Shown piece by piece: positions 31,899 to 39,725 of a DNA stretch of 43,364 nucleotides (positions are counted from its first letter, which is position 1; each line of letters starts with the position of its first letter). A program made the translations under genes and the position numbers. Source of the stretch: Candidatus Fibrimonadaceae bacterium (GTDB lineage: Bacteria > Fibrobacterota > Fibrobacteria > Fibrobacterales > Fibrobacteraceae); the NCBI GenBank assembly GCA_031281275.1, contig JAITFP010000025.1, forward strand, positions 1 to 43,364, written 5' to 3'. Below the pieces are notes generated by a model, which made no database searches, was not told where the DNA came from, and saw only the letters and a list, made by a program, of their open reading frames with translations.

Positions 31899-33758
31899 TT
31901 ATTTTGAAAGTAAAACCTTGTTCATTGCAGAAACAAATGCCGCAGGGTCTGGCAAAACCGAACCTTCCGCAAGCAAAGCCTGCCCATATAGCACCGTGGG
32001 ATAAGAACCCAAATCCTCGCCCTCTTGTGCTTTTTTGAGCAGGCTCTTGCAAATTTCGTGGTCGGGATTGATTTCTAAAATGCGTTTTGTTTTTGGCACT
32101 TCCATGCCTTGCATAGACATAAGTTTTTCCATGTGCGAACCCATTCCACCTGCCGCCCTAACCAACATGCAAGGGCTGTCTTTTAGGCGGCTCGATACAC
32201 GCACTTCGCTAACCTCTTCGCTTAAAACTTTTTGAAGGGTTTCGCAGAGTTTTTCATAAGTTTTTTTGCTCTCTTTTTCTGCACTTTCCTCTTCCTTGCT
32301 CTTTTCAAATTCCAAATCCCCAAGAGCCGTGTCGTGGAATTTTTTGTCTTTGAATTCCCTGAGGCTCTGCATCATAAATTCATCAACGGCATCTGTCAAA
32401 AACAGAACTTCGTAGCCCTTTGCCTTGCAAGCCTCCAAGTGAGGACTGCCCTGCACCGCAGAAATAGATTCGCCAATAATGTAATAGATTTCTTTTTGGC
32501 TCTCTGGCATTCTGGCAACATATTCTTCCAAGCCAACAAGTTCATTTTCGCTTGTTTTTGTGCTTTTGAAACGGAGTAAATTTTTCAATTCATCCAAAAA
32601 TTCCCAGTTCATGTAAAAGCCTTCTTTCAAAACAGCTCCCATTTCTGCCCAGAATTTTGCGTAGTCTTCTTTGCGGTCATTTGCCACGCTTTGCAAGGCA
32701 TCTAATATTTTTTTAATGGCGTGTTTCTTTAAATTGGCAACTATCTTGTTGCTCTGCAAAATTTCGCGGCTAACATTCAAAGGCAAATCTTCTGTGTCTA
32801 TAACGCCGCGGGCAAAGCGGAGCCAGGTTGGCAAAAGCTCTTTGCAATCGTCCATAATGAATACCCGCTTAACATAGAGCTTTAGCCCGTGGCTATGCTC
32901 AGAGGCATAACGTACCCCAAAAGGTGCTCTAGAAGGAATGTAAAGCAGGCTCCAGTATTCCTGCGTACCCTCAACGTGGTTGTGGCTCCAGGCTAGAGGC
33001 TCGCCCCCCTCGTGAGAAACTAGCTCGTAAAACTCCTTGTACTGCTTTTCCTCTATTGTTTTTGCGCTTTGCCTCCATAGAGCGGGCTTTTCATTCAATC
33101 GCTCAATATTTTCCTTTTTCTCGTTGTCAAAAGAGTGTATGTATATGGGGTGTGTTACAAATTCGCTGTATTTACGAACCACGCTCTTTATTTGCCATTC
33201 CTGGGCAAAATTTTTGCAGTCGTCATCGTCTTTTAGGTAAATGTTGATTTTTGTCCCGTTTTTTTCTTTTGGGAGTTCGTTCACGGAAAATTCGCCCGTA
33301 CCCTCAGATACCCACTGGTAGCCTTGTTCTTCTCCGGCTTTTTTGGAGTGCACTTCCACTTTTGAAGCCACCATAAATGCACTGTAAAAACCAACGCCAA
33401 ATTGCCCTATTAAATTCACATCTCTTTTTTCATCGCCTGTTATGCTCTGCATAAAGCTTTTTGTGCCGGAACGAGCTATTGTGCCAAGGTTTTGAATTAA
33501 ATCTTCCTTGTTCATGCCAATTCCGTTGTCTTCTATGGTGAGAATCTTGGTTTCGTCATTTGCGGATATATCTATGTGCAGTTCCGTGCCTGTGGGCAAA
33601 AGTTCTGGGTTTGCAATGGATAAGAATCTCAATTTATCCAAAGCATCTGCTGCATTAGATACCAATTCGCGCAAAAATATTTCCTTATTGCTGTATAGAG
33701 AGTGTATCATCAAATGCAGCAACTCACGAACTTCTGTTTGGAATTCCATTTTTTCCAT
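31899..33758 (-). CDS. htpG: Chaperone protein HtpG (Hsp90)
   Basis: HtpG is the bacterial Hsp90, an ATP-driven dimeric chaperone. 619 residues, normal. The N-terminal ATPase domain shows LRELVSNAADALDKLR, IEDNGIGMNKEDL, IARSGTK and GQFGVGFYSAFMV. The middle domain has YIPSRAPFGV, GVIDTEDLPLNVSREILQ; the C-terminal domain has RLKDSPCMLV and RILEINPDHEICK. A GAGGAG site precedes ATG 33758. Its -10 (TACATT) lies in the near-palindrome shared with the divergent Rrf2 gene, so the two may be co-regulated. Confidence 0.97.
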   Translation of the reverse strand: MEKMEFQTEVRELLHLMIHSLYSNKEIFLRELVSNAADALDKLRFLSIANPELLPTGTELHIDISANDETKILTIEDNGIGMNKEDLIQNLGTIARSGTKSFMQSITGDEKRDVNLIGQFGVGFYSAFMVASKVEVHSKKAGEEQGYQWVSEGTGEFSVNELPKEKNGTKINIYLKDDDDCKNFAQEWQIKSVVRKYSEFVTHPIYIHSFDNEKKENIERLNEKPALWRQSAKTIEEKQYKEFYELVSHEGGEPLAWSHNHVEGTQEYWSLLYIPSRAPFGVRYASEHSHGLKLYVKRVFIMDDCKELLPTWLRFARGVIDTEDLPLNVSREILQSNKIVANLKKHAIKKILDALQSVANDRKEDYAKFWAEMGAVLKEGFYMNWEFLDELKNLLRFKSTKTSENELVGLEEYVARMPESQKEIYYIIGESISAVQGSPHLEACKAKGYEVLFLTDAVDEFMMQSLREFKDKKFHDTALGDLEFEKSKEEESAEKESKKTYEKLCETLQKVLSEEVSEVRVSSRLKDSPCMLVRAAGGMGSHMEKLMSMQGMEVPKTKRILEINPDHEICKSLLKKAQEGEDLGSYPTVLYGQALLAEGSVLPDPAAFVSAMNKVLLSK

Positions 33759-33788
33759 ATTTCTCCTCTAAAAAATTATTTTTTGGGT

Positions 33789-33808
33789 AATGTAGAAATT
33801 TCTATATT
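33789..33808. promoter_or_regulatory. Near-palindromic divergent promoter of htpG and the Rrf2 gene
   Basis: AATGTAGAAA followed directly by TTTCTATATT: a 20-bp palindrome with one mismatched pair. The minus -10 is TACATT (33794-33789), the plus -10 TATATT (33803-33808). Both genes here have leaders with Shine-Dalgarno sequences. The site could also be an operator for the Rrf2 protein. Confidence 0.65.
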
Positions 33809-33826
33809 ATTTATGAGGGTAAAATT

Positions 33827-34252
33827 GTGAAAATCTCTACAAAAGGGCGGTATTCTCTCCGTATGCTTCTGGATTTAGCCGAGCATAAAAATGAGGGATT
33901 TATTTCCCTAAAAGACATTTCGGAGCGGCAAGGCATTTCCAAAAAATACCTTGAGCAAATTGTCACCCAACTAAGCCACCCCGATCTTCTGCGCACCAAC
34001 CGTGGCAATAAAGGTGGGTATATGCTGGCAAAAGAGCCAGATAAGTACACTGTAGGTCAAATTTTAAGGATTACCGAGGGAGGCTTGTCTCCAGTTGCGT
34101 GCTTGGCAGATGAAACAAATCAGTGCGAGCGAAGCGAATGCTGCAAAACCTTGTGTATATGGAAGGGGCTTGAAAAAACCATAAACAAATACCTAGATGG
34201 CATAACCCTCCAAGATATTTTATACAACGGTACAGACGAATACGTTATATAG
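33827..34252 (+). CDS. Rrf2-family transcriptional regulator
   Basis: 141 residues, starting at GTG 33827 with GAGGGT upstream; the start MKISTKGRYSLRMLLDLA is typical. The winged helix covers residues 1-65 (ISERQGISKKYLEQIVTQL is the recognition region). Cysteines at 92, 100, 105, 106 and 110 fit an iron-sulfur or redox sensor loop as in IscR-like members, though the spacing is not that of IscR. No isc or suf genes are nearby. It is divergent from htpG and may control the shared palindrome. The signal is not predictable. Confidence 0.93.
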   Translation: MKISTKGRYSLRMLLDLAEHKNEGFISLKDISERQGISKKYLEQIVTQLSHPDLLRTNRGNKGGYMLAKEPDKYTVGQILRITEGGLSPVACLADETNQCERSECCKTLCIWKGLEKTINKYLDGITLQDILYNGTDEYVI

Positions 34253-34266
34253 CCTTCGCATTTTTC

Positions 34267-34272
34267 TATATT
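34267..34272 (+). promoter_or_regulatory. -10 element of the 34300 gene
   Basis: TTTTTCTATATT with TATATT at 34267-34272, followed by AGGAGGGG before the ATG at 34300. Confidence 0.6.
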
Positions 34273-34299
34273 ATTATATGACAACTAGGAGGGGATGTT

Positions 34300-34758
34300 A
34301 TGTCTATTGCCGTAACTACATCTGGAAATCGATTTTCGGTGAACGGCTCGATTTTCAAGGAATTCATAAATCTAAACAGGGTTTTATCTGTATCTTTGTG
34401 CAAAGACAGATTTTACAACCGTTTTGATATGCTGTTCTATTTTAGGCTCGGAACAAGAAATGCGAGTTATACAGACGAAAATCTGATTCGCGTTGGACCT
34501 TTTTCTATCAATGTTTTAGATAAAGCCGAAGCATTAATAGCTCGATTTTTCAAAGGAGAGGGAGAAATCTTCAACATAGAAGAAGAATTGCAGGGCAAAA
34601 CAGGAAGTATGCACGCCATAAATGAAGAAGAACAGGAATTTATCAATCAGGCAAAACTCATAGCGATTGAAACCGCAAAAAAAATGAAAGCAAAAGGATT
34701 GCCTGTGGAAATCATAAGCAAAGCTCTTGGGTTAAGCGAGGCTGAGTTTAGCAGTTGA
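34300..34758 (+). CDS. Hypothetical protein with Rpn-like C-terminal tail
   Basis: 152 residues, no signal peptide. The N-terminal 90 residues (VNGSIFKEFINLNRVLSVSLC, FDMLFYFRLGTRNASY) are not familiar. The C-terminal 35 residues (AKKMKAKGLPVEIISKALGLSEAEF) match the short tail found at the end of Rpn/PD-(D/E)XK transposase-like proteins, but the nuclease domain is missing, so it is not one of them. It has a strong Shine-Dalgarno sequence (AGGAGGGG) and its own promoter. It ends 8 nt from the convergent exbD stop. Confidence 0.65.
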   Translation: MSIAVTTSGNRFSVNGSIFKEFINLNRVLSVSLCKDRFYNRFDMLFYFRLGTRNASYTDENLIRVGPFSINVLDKAEALIARFFKGEGEIFNIEEELQGKTGSMHAINEEEQEFINQAKLIAIETAKKMKAKGLPVEIISKALGLSEAEFSS

Positions 34759-34766
34759 ACCAAGGG

Positions 34767-35189
34767 TTACTTATTCAACGCAGCTATAGAAACCTTCTTC
34801 ACTCCGGCAAGAGTGCAGGCATCTATAACCGAAACGAGTTTTCCCGTCACTGCCTCTTTGTCGGCTATAAGAACAGCCTCCCTCTCAGGGTTCTTTGCAA
34901 GAATCCCTTTTAGAATATCGCTCAATCCGGCTAAATCCACTTGGCGCTCGTCTATGTGTATAGTGCCGTCTCTGGTTATGGCTATTAGAATGTTCTCTTT
35001 TTCAAGCTGGCTTGCGGTTTGGGCTTGGGGCTTGGTGACTTCTACTCCTGTTTCCCTTGTGAATGTGCTTGTCACCACAAAGAATATAAGCAAAATGAAC
35101 ACCATATCCATCAAGGGTCCAATATCTATGGTGGCTTCTCGTTTTTGCCTTGGCTTAAATTCCAAAAAATCTGAGTTATCGCTTGCCAT
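34767..35189 (-). CDS. ExbD/TolR-family biopolymer transport protein
   Basis: 140 residues with one membrane helix near residues 25-45 (IGPLMDMVFILLIFFVVTSTF) that carries the conserved proton-path Asp, and a periplasmic domain (IAITRDGTIHIDE, VLIADKEAV, VIDACTLAGVKKVSIAA). With ExbB it forms a proton-driven motor that energises TonB- or Tol-type partners. It overlaps the exbB-like gene by 14 nt. No TonB gene is in the window. Confidence 0.92.
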   Translation of the reverse strand: MASDNSDFLEFKPRQKREATIDIGPLMDMVFILLIFFVVTSTFTRETGVEVTKPQAQTASQLEKENILIAITRDGTIHIDERQVDLAGLSDILKGILAKNPEREAVLIADKEAVTGKLVSVIDACTLAGVKKVSIAALNK

Positions 35190-35547
35190 ATTTTTCTGCC
35201 AGCCTATGATTTAGCAAAAGTAGGGGGAATGCTATCACAAGCCCGCTTTGCGTTGTTATTAAAGCTTCTGAAATGCCGTCTGCCATAAGCACAGGGTTTT
35301 GATTTCCATAAATTGTTATAACCTTAAATGTTTGAACCATACCCGTTACCGTACCTAAAAGCCCAAGCAGCGGAGCCACCTTAGCCATTATTCCAGACAT
35401 GTGCAAAGCCTTGTGTACAGGCATTAATTCCCAAAATCCGCAATATATATAATAAAAACCAAAAGCCCCTACCAGCAAAATAGGCAACATAACAATGCCA
35501 CCAGCTATGGCTGTGTGGTAAAGTTGGTCTGTAAGGGCGGTGAGCAC
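35176..35547 (-). CDS. Short MotA/TolQ/ExbB proton-channel protein
   Basis: 123 residues, far shorter than the usual 200-240; it has the three membrane helices but little of the cytoplasmic loop. The conserved core is intact: MAKVAPLLGLLGTVTGMVQTF and ISEALITTQSGLVIAFPLLLL. I start at GTG 35547: TAAATT (minus strand, 35559-35554) lies 6 nt before it, the leaderless arrangement seen elsewhere. It forms an operon with the ExbD gene. It is divergent from the envelope gene at 35592. Confidence 0.88.
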   Translation of the reverse strand: MLTALTDQLYHTAIAGGIVMLPILLVGAFGFYYIYCGFWELMPVHKALHMSGIMAKVAPLLGLLGTVTGMVQTFKVITIYGNQNPVLMADGISEALITTQSGLVIAFPLLLLNHRLAEKYGKR

Positions 35548-35553
35548 AAAAGA

Positions 35554-35581
35554 AATTTAGAAAAAGTTAATTTTCTATATT
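35554..35581. promoter_or_regulatory. Divergent promoters of exbB-like gene and 35592 gene
   Basis: AATTTAGAAAA and TTTTCTATATT are an imperfect inverted repeat around GTTAA. Minus -10 TAAATT (35559-35554) is 6 nt before GTG 35547; plus -10 TATATT (35576-35581) is 10 nt before ATG 35592. Confidence 0.6.
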
Positions 35582-35591
35582 TATTCCTCAA

Positions 35592-36458
35592 ATGCCATTT
35601 TTGCCCCTCTTTTTCATTTTGTTGTTGTTTTCCCTTGCCGCTTATGGGGAAGAACGAAAGCTTGTTGCTATATTGAACACAGAAGATGACAGCGAAACGC
35701 AGATGGAAATTACTGATTTAACCTACCTGACCGGAAGGCTACGTGAAATTGCGGTAAAAGTATTGTCCAAAGATAATTATTCCGTAATGACCGCGCAAAG
35801 CATAATAGACAAGCTAGGCTCAAAAGAGGATGCTTTAAAAAGCTATAAAGCAGCGAAGGCTTTGGCAGAAAAAGGTAGAATAGTAGGCTCGGATTATGTT
35901 GGGCAGGCAAGGCTTGGGCGTTTTAATGATAATTTGACCATAAATATGGAATTGTACAACAGTACAAGTGGCAATTTAATTGGTTCTTTCACCGGCAAAG
36001 CCAAAGATATATCTGGTGTGCTAGCCATACTTGACGAAAAGGCACCGACTTTATTCAAACAAATATCAAATGCTTCTGGCGGTGCGCAAAGGGTGGTTTT
36101 TGTAACAGGCACGGAAAGCATATCGCAAAAAAAATCAGATATCATTGTGCCAGGTTTGCAAACACTTCTTAACGACAACGATGTAAGAATGACAGAAAAT
36201 CAAAAAGAAGCGGGCTATATTCTTAAAATAGATGCTACTGTTTGCAATATCCGGCAAAACAATAATTTTCACTATGCAAATGCCTGCGTAAAAGTGGTTT
36301 TGACAAATGCAAAAACAAATGCAATTGAAGCTGTTGCAAGCATCACTGGTCCAAAAGAGGGTGCTTTGAGTGCGGAGAACGCAGGAGAAAAAGCTTTCAG
36401 GTCTGCTGTTCCAGATATATGGGCTAAGGTTAAGGATAAAATTTTGGGAAATTTATGA
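35592..36458 (+). CDS. Secreted envelope protein, paralogue of the left-edge gene
   Basis: 288 residues; signal peptide about residues 1-20 (ending AAYG). Residues 21-155 match the truncated gene at 1-653 block by block (LVAILNTED, DLTYLTGRLREIAVK, SIIDKLGSKEDA, YVGQARLGRFNDNLTINMELY, LIGSFTGKAKD). The C-terminal half differs: it lacks the membrane helix and holds a strand-rich domain (RVVFVTGTESISQ, AGYILKIDATVCNI, NACVKVVLTNAKTNAIEAVASITG) like those of CsgG/LpoB-type periplasmic proteins. No function known. Its stop overlaps a possible start of the next gene, and the pair is likely an operon. Confidence 0.8.
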   Translation: MPFLPLFFILLLFSLAAYGEERKLVAILNTEDDSETQMEITDLTYLTGRLREIAVKVLSKDNYSVMTAQSIIDKLGSKEDALKSYKAAKALAEKGRIVGSDYVGQARLGRFNDNLTINMELYNSTSGNLIGSFTGKAKDISGVLAILDEKAPTLFKQISNASGGAQRVVFVTGTESISQKKSDIIVPGLQTLLNDNDVRMTENQKEAGYILKIDATVCNIRQNNNFHYANACVKVVLTNAKTNAIEAVASITGPKEGALSAENAGEKAFRSAVPDIWAKVKDKILGNL

Positions 36459-36499
36459 GTTATACAAAGTCAAATCACAATAAAACAAAGAGGTTCATT

Positions 36500-37852
36500 A
36501 TGAACAAATCTATATCTGCAGAATTAGCTGCTAATTGGAAAACCGTAGCATTGTTTGTGTTGATGGTTTTAACGTTCACTGGTTGTGGTCCCACCAGAGT
36601 TCCAGTGCAAGTGGATAGACCATCAGCCTTACCCACAACAGGCATCAAGCGTATAGCTGTTATGCCCTTTGAGTACGATAACTATTCTTATAGCGATTTG
36701 GCTGCTTATGCCACTTCGATTGCAGCCGATGAGGTTCGCAAAACAAACAAATTTACTTTGGTAGATGCCTCGGAAATACAACGCCTTCAGGCAAACAATC
36801 AAAGCGTTGAAAGCTATGTGGATGCTATGTTTATAGGTCGCATAACGCGAGCCAGTATAGAACAAAAATCAGAAACAACCCAAGGCTATACAGACAAGAA
36901 AGGGCGATATTATCCTCCTGTCACCACTTATTACTCCAAAGCCGAGGTTGAATTTAATTACGCCTTAAAAGTAGCTAGGGATGGAAGGCTTATAGGACCT
37001 GTTAATAGGCAAGGAACTTCTAGTCGCTCTAGTCGCGATGGCTATCCTTCATCAGAGGCTCTTTTGAGAGATGCCCTTATATCTCAGATTTCCGTTATTG
37101 GTAGAGATGTAGCTCCTTATAAAAGCACGGAGATCCGTGAATTTGCGGAAGATAAATCAAACGATATGATAAAAGCGGAAATGAAACAAGCAATGGAACA
37201 TGTGAAAACACAAAGCTATAAACTCGCCCTTCAGTCCTATCTTGGAATTTATGAGCGCTATACAAGCCCGCCAGCAGCGATAAATGCTTCTATTATGTAC
37301 GAAGCGATGGGCGACCCAGAATCTGCGCTTAAACTTATGCAAAAAGTTTATGACGATACTGGAAATCCCACAATACAAGTGAGAATTGCTATTTTGAACA
37401 ACATTTTGGCAGACAAAGCAAAACTTGCCGCCAGCGAAAAAGAAGAAGCTCAGGGTCAGAGTTCAGTGGACAAGATTTCGGTATTTGCGAGCGAAGAAAT
37501 ACAAAAATTTCTTCCTGGCGATACCAAGATATGGATATATAACAGTTCACCAGGCAATGCTATGGTAGAGGCTGTTGTTGATAACATAACCGCTAGTTTT
37601 ATCCGCAAAGGGATAGGTCTTGTGGATAGGCAAAATGCTGAACTAATTAAAGCAGAGCAAGAACTTCAAGGGTCTGGCAGCGTGAGCGATGAAGAAATGG
37701 TAAGGCTGGGCAATGCCGCAGGCGCAAAAACCATTGCCATTATCGGCATAACTGGCACTGGCGCTATGCGCCGTTTGCAGGTGAAGGTGTTGGATATTGA
37801 AAGAAGCACTCCGCTCTTTCAAAGCGATACCAATGAAAAATGGCAATTATAA
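36500..37852 (+). CDS. CsgG-like outer-membrane lipoprotein with TPR-like middle
   Basis: 450 residues from ATG 36500, which has AAGAGG upstream and a lipoprotein signal with a long N-region (Cys29 in TFTGC); a start at 36455 (ATGA overlap) is possible. Residues 40-180 resemble CsgG/LpoB-type domains (GIKRIAVMPFEYDNYSY, ADEVRKTNKFTLVDASEIQRLQ, VDAMFIGRITRAS). Residues 225-300 look like TPR helices (AMEHVKTQSYKLALQSYLGIYERY, AMGDPESALKLMQKVYDDTGN). The C-terminus repeats the CsgG-like theme (TKIWIYNSSPGNAMVEAVVDNITASFIRKGIGLVDRQNAE type). Probably an envelope assembly factor; the exact role is unknown. Confidence 0.82.
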   Translation: MNKSISAELAANWKTVALFVLMVLTFTGCGPTRVPVQVDRPSALPTTGIKRIAVMPFEYDNYSYSDLAAYATSIAADEVRKTNKFTLVDASEIQRLQANNQSVESYVDAMFIGRITRASIEQKSETTQGYTDKKGRYYPPVTTYYSKAEVEFNYALKVARDGRLIGPVNRQGTSSRSSRDGYPSSEALLRDALISQISVIGRDVAPYKSTEIREFAEDKSNDMIKAEMKQAMEHVKTQSYKLALQSYLGIYERYTSPPAAINASIMYEAMGDPESALKLMQKVYDDTGNPTIQVRIAILNNILADKAKLAASEKEEAQGQSSVDKISVFASEEIQKFLPGDTKIWIYNSSPGNAMVEAVVDNITASFIRKGIGLVDRQNAELIKAEQELQGSGSVSDEEMVRLGNAAGAKTIAIIGITGTGAMRRLQVKVLDIERSTPLFQSDTNEKWQL

Positions 37853-37870
37853 AGTAAATTTCCAAGAAAT

Positions 37871-37899
37871 TTGACAAAATTACAGAAATTTACTATATT
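37871..37899 (+). promoter_or_regulatory. Promoter of rplU-rpmA
   Basis: TTGACA (37871-37876), 17-nt spacer, TATATT (37894-37899): a consensus sigma-70-type promoter. AAAGGAT lies ahead of the ATG at 37933. Confidence 0.85.
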
Positions 37900-37932
37900 T
37901 AATAGCTCATTAAACCCAAAAGGATACCAAAA

Positions 37933-38439
37933 ATGTATTCAATAGTTGAAACAGGCGGTTTTCAATACCGAGCCGAAGTTGGGAAAACCATAAAAGTTCC
38001 CAGCGTTGCAGAAGCAGCAGTCGGTTCTATTTTGGAACTCAAGTCCGTATTGCTATTCGCCGATGGCGAATCTATAAGCATAGGCACCCCTGTCTTGGAA
38101 ACTGCATCCGTTAAGGTTGAAGTTCTTTCCCACGATAAAGCAGACAAAGTTTTAATCGTTAAAAAGAAACGCCGTACTCGCTACGAGCGCCGCCGCGGAC
38201 ATCGCCAGGGCTACACAGAAGTGCTTGTAACCGAAATTAAGTATGGCAAAAGCCTTGCGAAAGTGGAGCCTCAGGTAGCAGTTCGCCAGCGTGCTCGCAT
38301 AGTAGCGCTTGCAAAGCTAAAAGAGCAGGACAAGCCCTTAACTCGCAAAGAAAAAATAGCCGCAGACATAGCCGCAGGCAAAGAACCGCGTCCGGTTCGC
38401 AAAAAGAAATTTTTGAAGAAAGCGGCAAAGGAGGGATAA
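37933..38439 (+). CDS. rplU: Ribosomal protein bL21 with basic C-terminal extension
   Basis: bL21 binds 23S rRNA in the large subunit. The first 104 residues are the normal protein (MYSIVETGGFQYRAEVG, VLIVKKKRRTRYERRRGHRQGYTEVLVTEI). A further 64 residues follow, rich in Lys, Arg and Ala (PLTRKEKIAADIAAGKEPRPVRKKKFLKKAAKEG-type sequence); most bL21 proteins stop at 103. The extension is in frame and not caused by a visible frameshift. rpmA follows after 3 nt. Confidence 0.96.
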   Translation: MYSIVETGGFQYRAEVGKTIKVPSVAEAAVGSILELKSVLLFADGESISIGTPVLETASVKVEVLSHDKADKVLIVKKKRRTRYERRRGHRQGYTEVLVTEIKYGKSLAKVEPQVAVRQRARIVALAKLKEQDKPLTRKEKIAADIAAGKEPRPVRKKKFLKKAAKEG

Positions 38440-38442
38440 ACA

Positions 38443-38715
38443 ATGGCACACAAAAAAGGTCAAGGTTCAGTCCGTAACGGTCGCGATTCAAAATCAAAAC
38501 GTTTAGGCGTTAAAAAATTTGGCGGCGAAAGAGTTATTGCCGGCAACATTTTGGTTCGCCAGCGCGGCACCCAGTTCCACAAAGGCAATAATGTTGGCAT
38601 TGGTGTGGATCATACCCTCTTTGCTCTAATAGACGGCTTTGTGAAATTTGAATATGTGGACAAAAAACGCCAAAAAATAAGCGTTTATCCCGATTTGGAA
38701 AAATCTACAAAGTAG
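38443..38715 (+). CDS. rpmA: Ribosomal protein bL27
   Basis: 90 residues, normal length. The N-terminus [24 protein letters not shown], with the basic tail reaching the peptidyl transferase centre, and the block [27 protein letters not shown] are diagnostic. There is no N-terminal extension of the kind cut by Prp protease in Firmicutes. It follows rplU directly, in the widespread rplU-rpmA order, and is followed 2 nt later by an outer-membrane protein gene. Confidence 0.98.
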   Translation: MAHKKGQGSVRNGRDSKSKRLGVKKFGGERVIAGNILVRQRGTQFHKGNNVGIGVDHTLFALIDGFVKFEYVDKKRQKISVYPDLEKSTK

Positions 38716-38717
38716 TA

Positions 38718-39725
38718 GTGTTTTTTGCATTTCTATTTCTTTTAGCAACATCGCTTTTTGCACAAGAGAGCGATTTATTTGAATTTAAGAGATTTATAGT
38801 ATTGCCCTTTGGTGCATATTCCGAAGAAACCGGAATAGTTTTGGGAGCAGGTGCAATGTTTTTCATTAAACCAGGCAGCAACGATGTTTTGGCAGTTACG
38901 ACTTCTTTCAAAAAACAAGCTACTATCATAAACAGATTTTTTTACGAAACTGAGCATTGGAATTTTTTATCATACATAAATCTTGCGAGCTGGCCCACTC
39001 AATTCTTTGGAGTGGGCAACGATTTGGATGAAAATGAATATGATGTTTATACTTTAAAAAACATTCGCATTCCGCTTGCTTTTGGAACGAATTTTCTTTT
39101 GCCCAAAGTTTTTCAAGGCAAGTTAAATTACGGGCTTGAAACAGACTGGGAATATATCACTTTTGATAATGATTGGAAAAACTCCCAGAGAGTTGGAATA
39201 GGATACAATTTAACATACAAAAGCACCTCAAAAACCGACTGGCCCCGCCAAGGCAGCTTTGTCCAATTCAGGCATATATTTTTCAATGCAAATCGTTTTA
39301 TATGGAAAAACTTAGATACAAGAATGTATATCCCCTTGCCTTTTTTGCCCGAAGGCGTTTTGGCTCTTGGCTCTTATTTAGAAGATTTTGACGGCGATGT
39401 TCCCCCCGACCGCTTGGCACAACCAGACGGAGTTGGGCAGCTAAGGGGTTTGAAAAAAGGTCTTTTGGCAGACAAAACTTCTTGGGTTTTGCAATCCGAG
39501 CTGAGAACCCATCTTTTTTGGAGATGCAAGGGAACTTTATTTTATGAGATGGCAAAAGTTGGAAAAGACATAGCAGAACTTAACGATAACAAATGGCACA
39601 ACTCCATTGGCATAGGAGGCAGATTTTTGGTGAACAAAGACAGCAAAACTCACCTCCGCGGCGATTTGAGTTTAATAGATTGGAAAAAAAGAGGAATGGC
39701 AATTCAGATAAATGAGGCGTTTTAA
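38718..39725 (+). CDS. Omp85/BamA-like outer-membrane barrel
   Basis: 335 residues from GTG 38718, 2 nt after the rpmA stop; signal peptide MFFAFLFLLATSLFAQ. The rest is beta-barrel-like with alternating aromatic strands, and shows the surface-antigen/D15 features DWPRQGSFVQFRHIFF, GVGQLRGLKKGLLADKTSWVLQSELRTHLFW (the R-G-x-x-x-G block plus the E-x-R strand) and a final Phe. It has no POTRA domains, so it resembles short Omp85 relatives or patatin-associated barrels. Role unknown. The stop overlaps the convergent ATPase stop by 4 nt. Confidence 0.8.
   Translation: MFFAFLFLLATSLFAQESDLFEFKRFIVLPFGAYSEETGIVLGAGAMFFIKPGSNDVLAVTTSFKKQATIINRFFYETEHWNFLSYINLASWPTQFFGVGNDLDENEYDVYTLKNIRIPLAFGTNFLLPKVFQGKLNYGLETDWEYITFDNDWKNSQRVGIGYNLTYKSTSKTDWPRQGSFVQFRHIFFNANRFIWKNLDTRMYIPLPFLPEGVLALGSYLEDFDGDVPPDRLAQPDGVGQLRGLKKGLLADKTSWVLQSELRTHLFWRCKGTLFYEMAKVGKDIAELNDNKWHNSIGIGGRFLVNKDSKTHLRGDLSLIDWKKRGMAIQINEAF

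Noticed and set aside
34300-34758. Considered as an Rpn-family recombination nuclease
   Set aside because: Only the short C-terminal tail matches; the PD-(D/E)XK core is missing.
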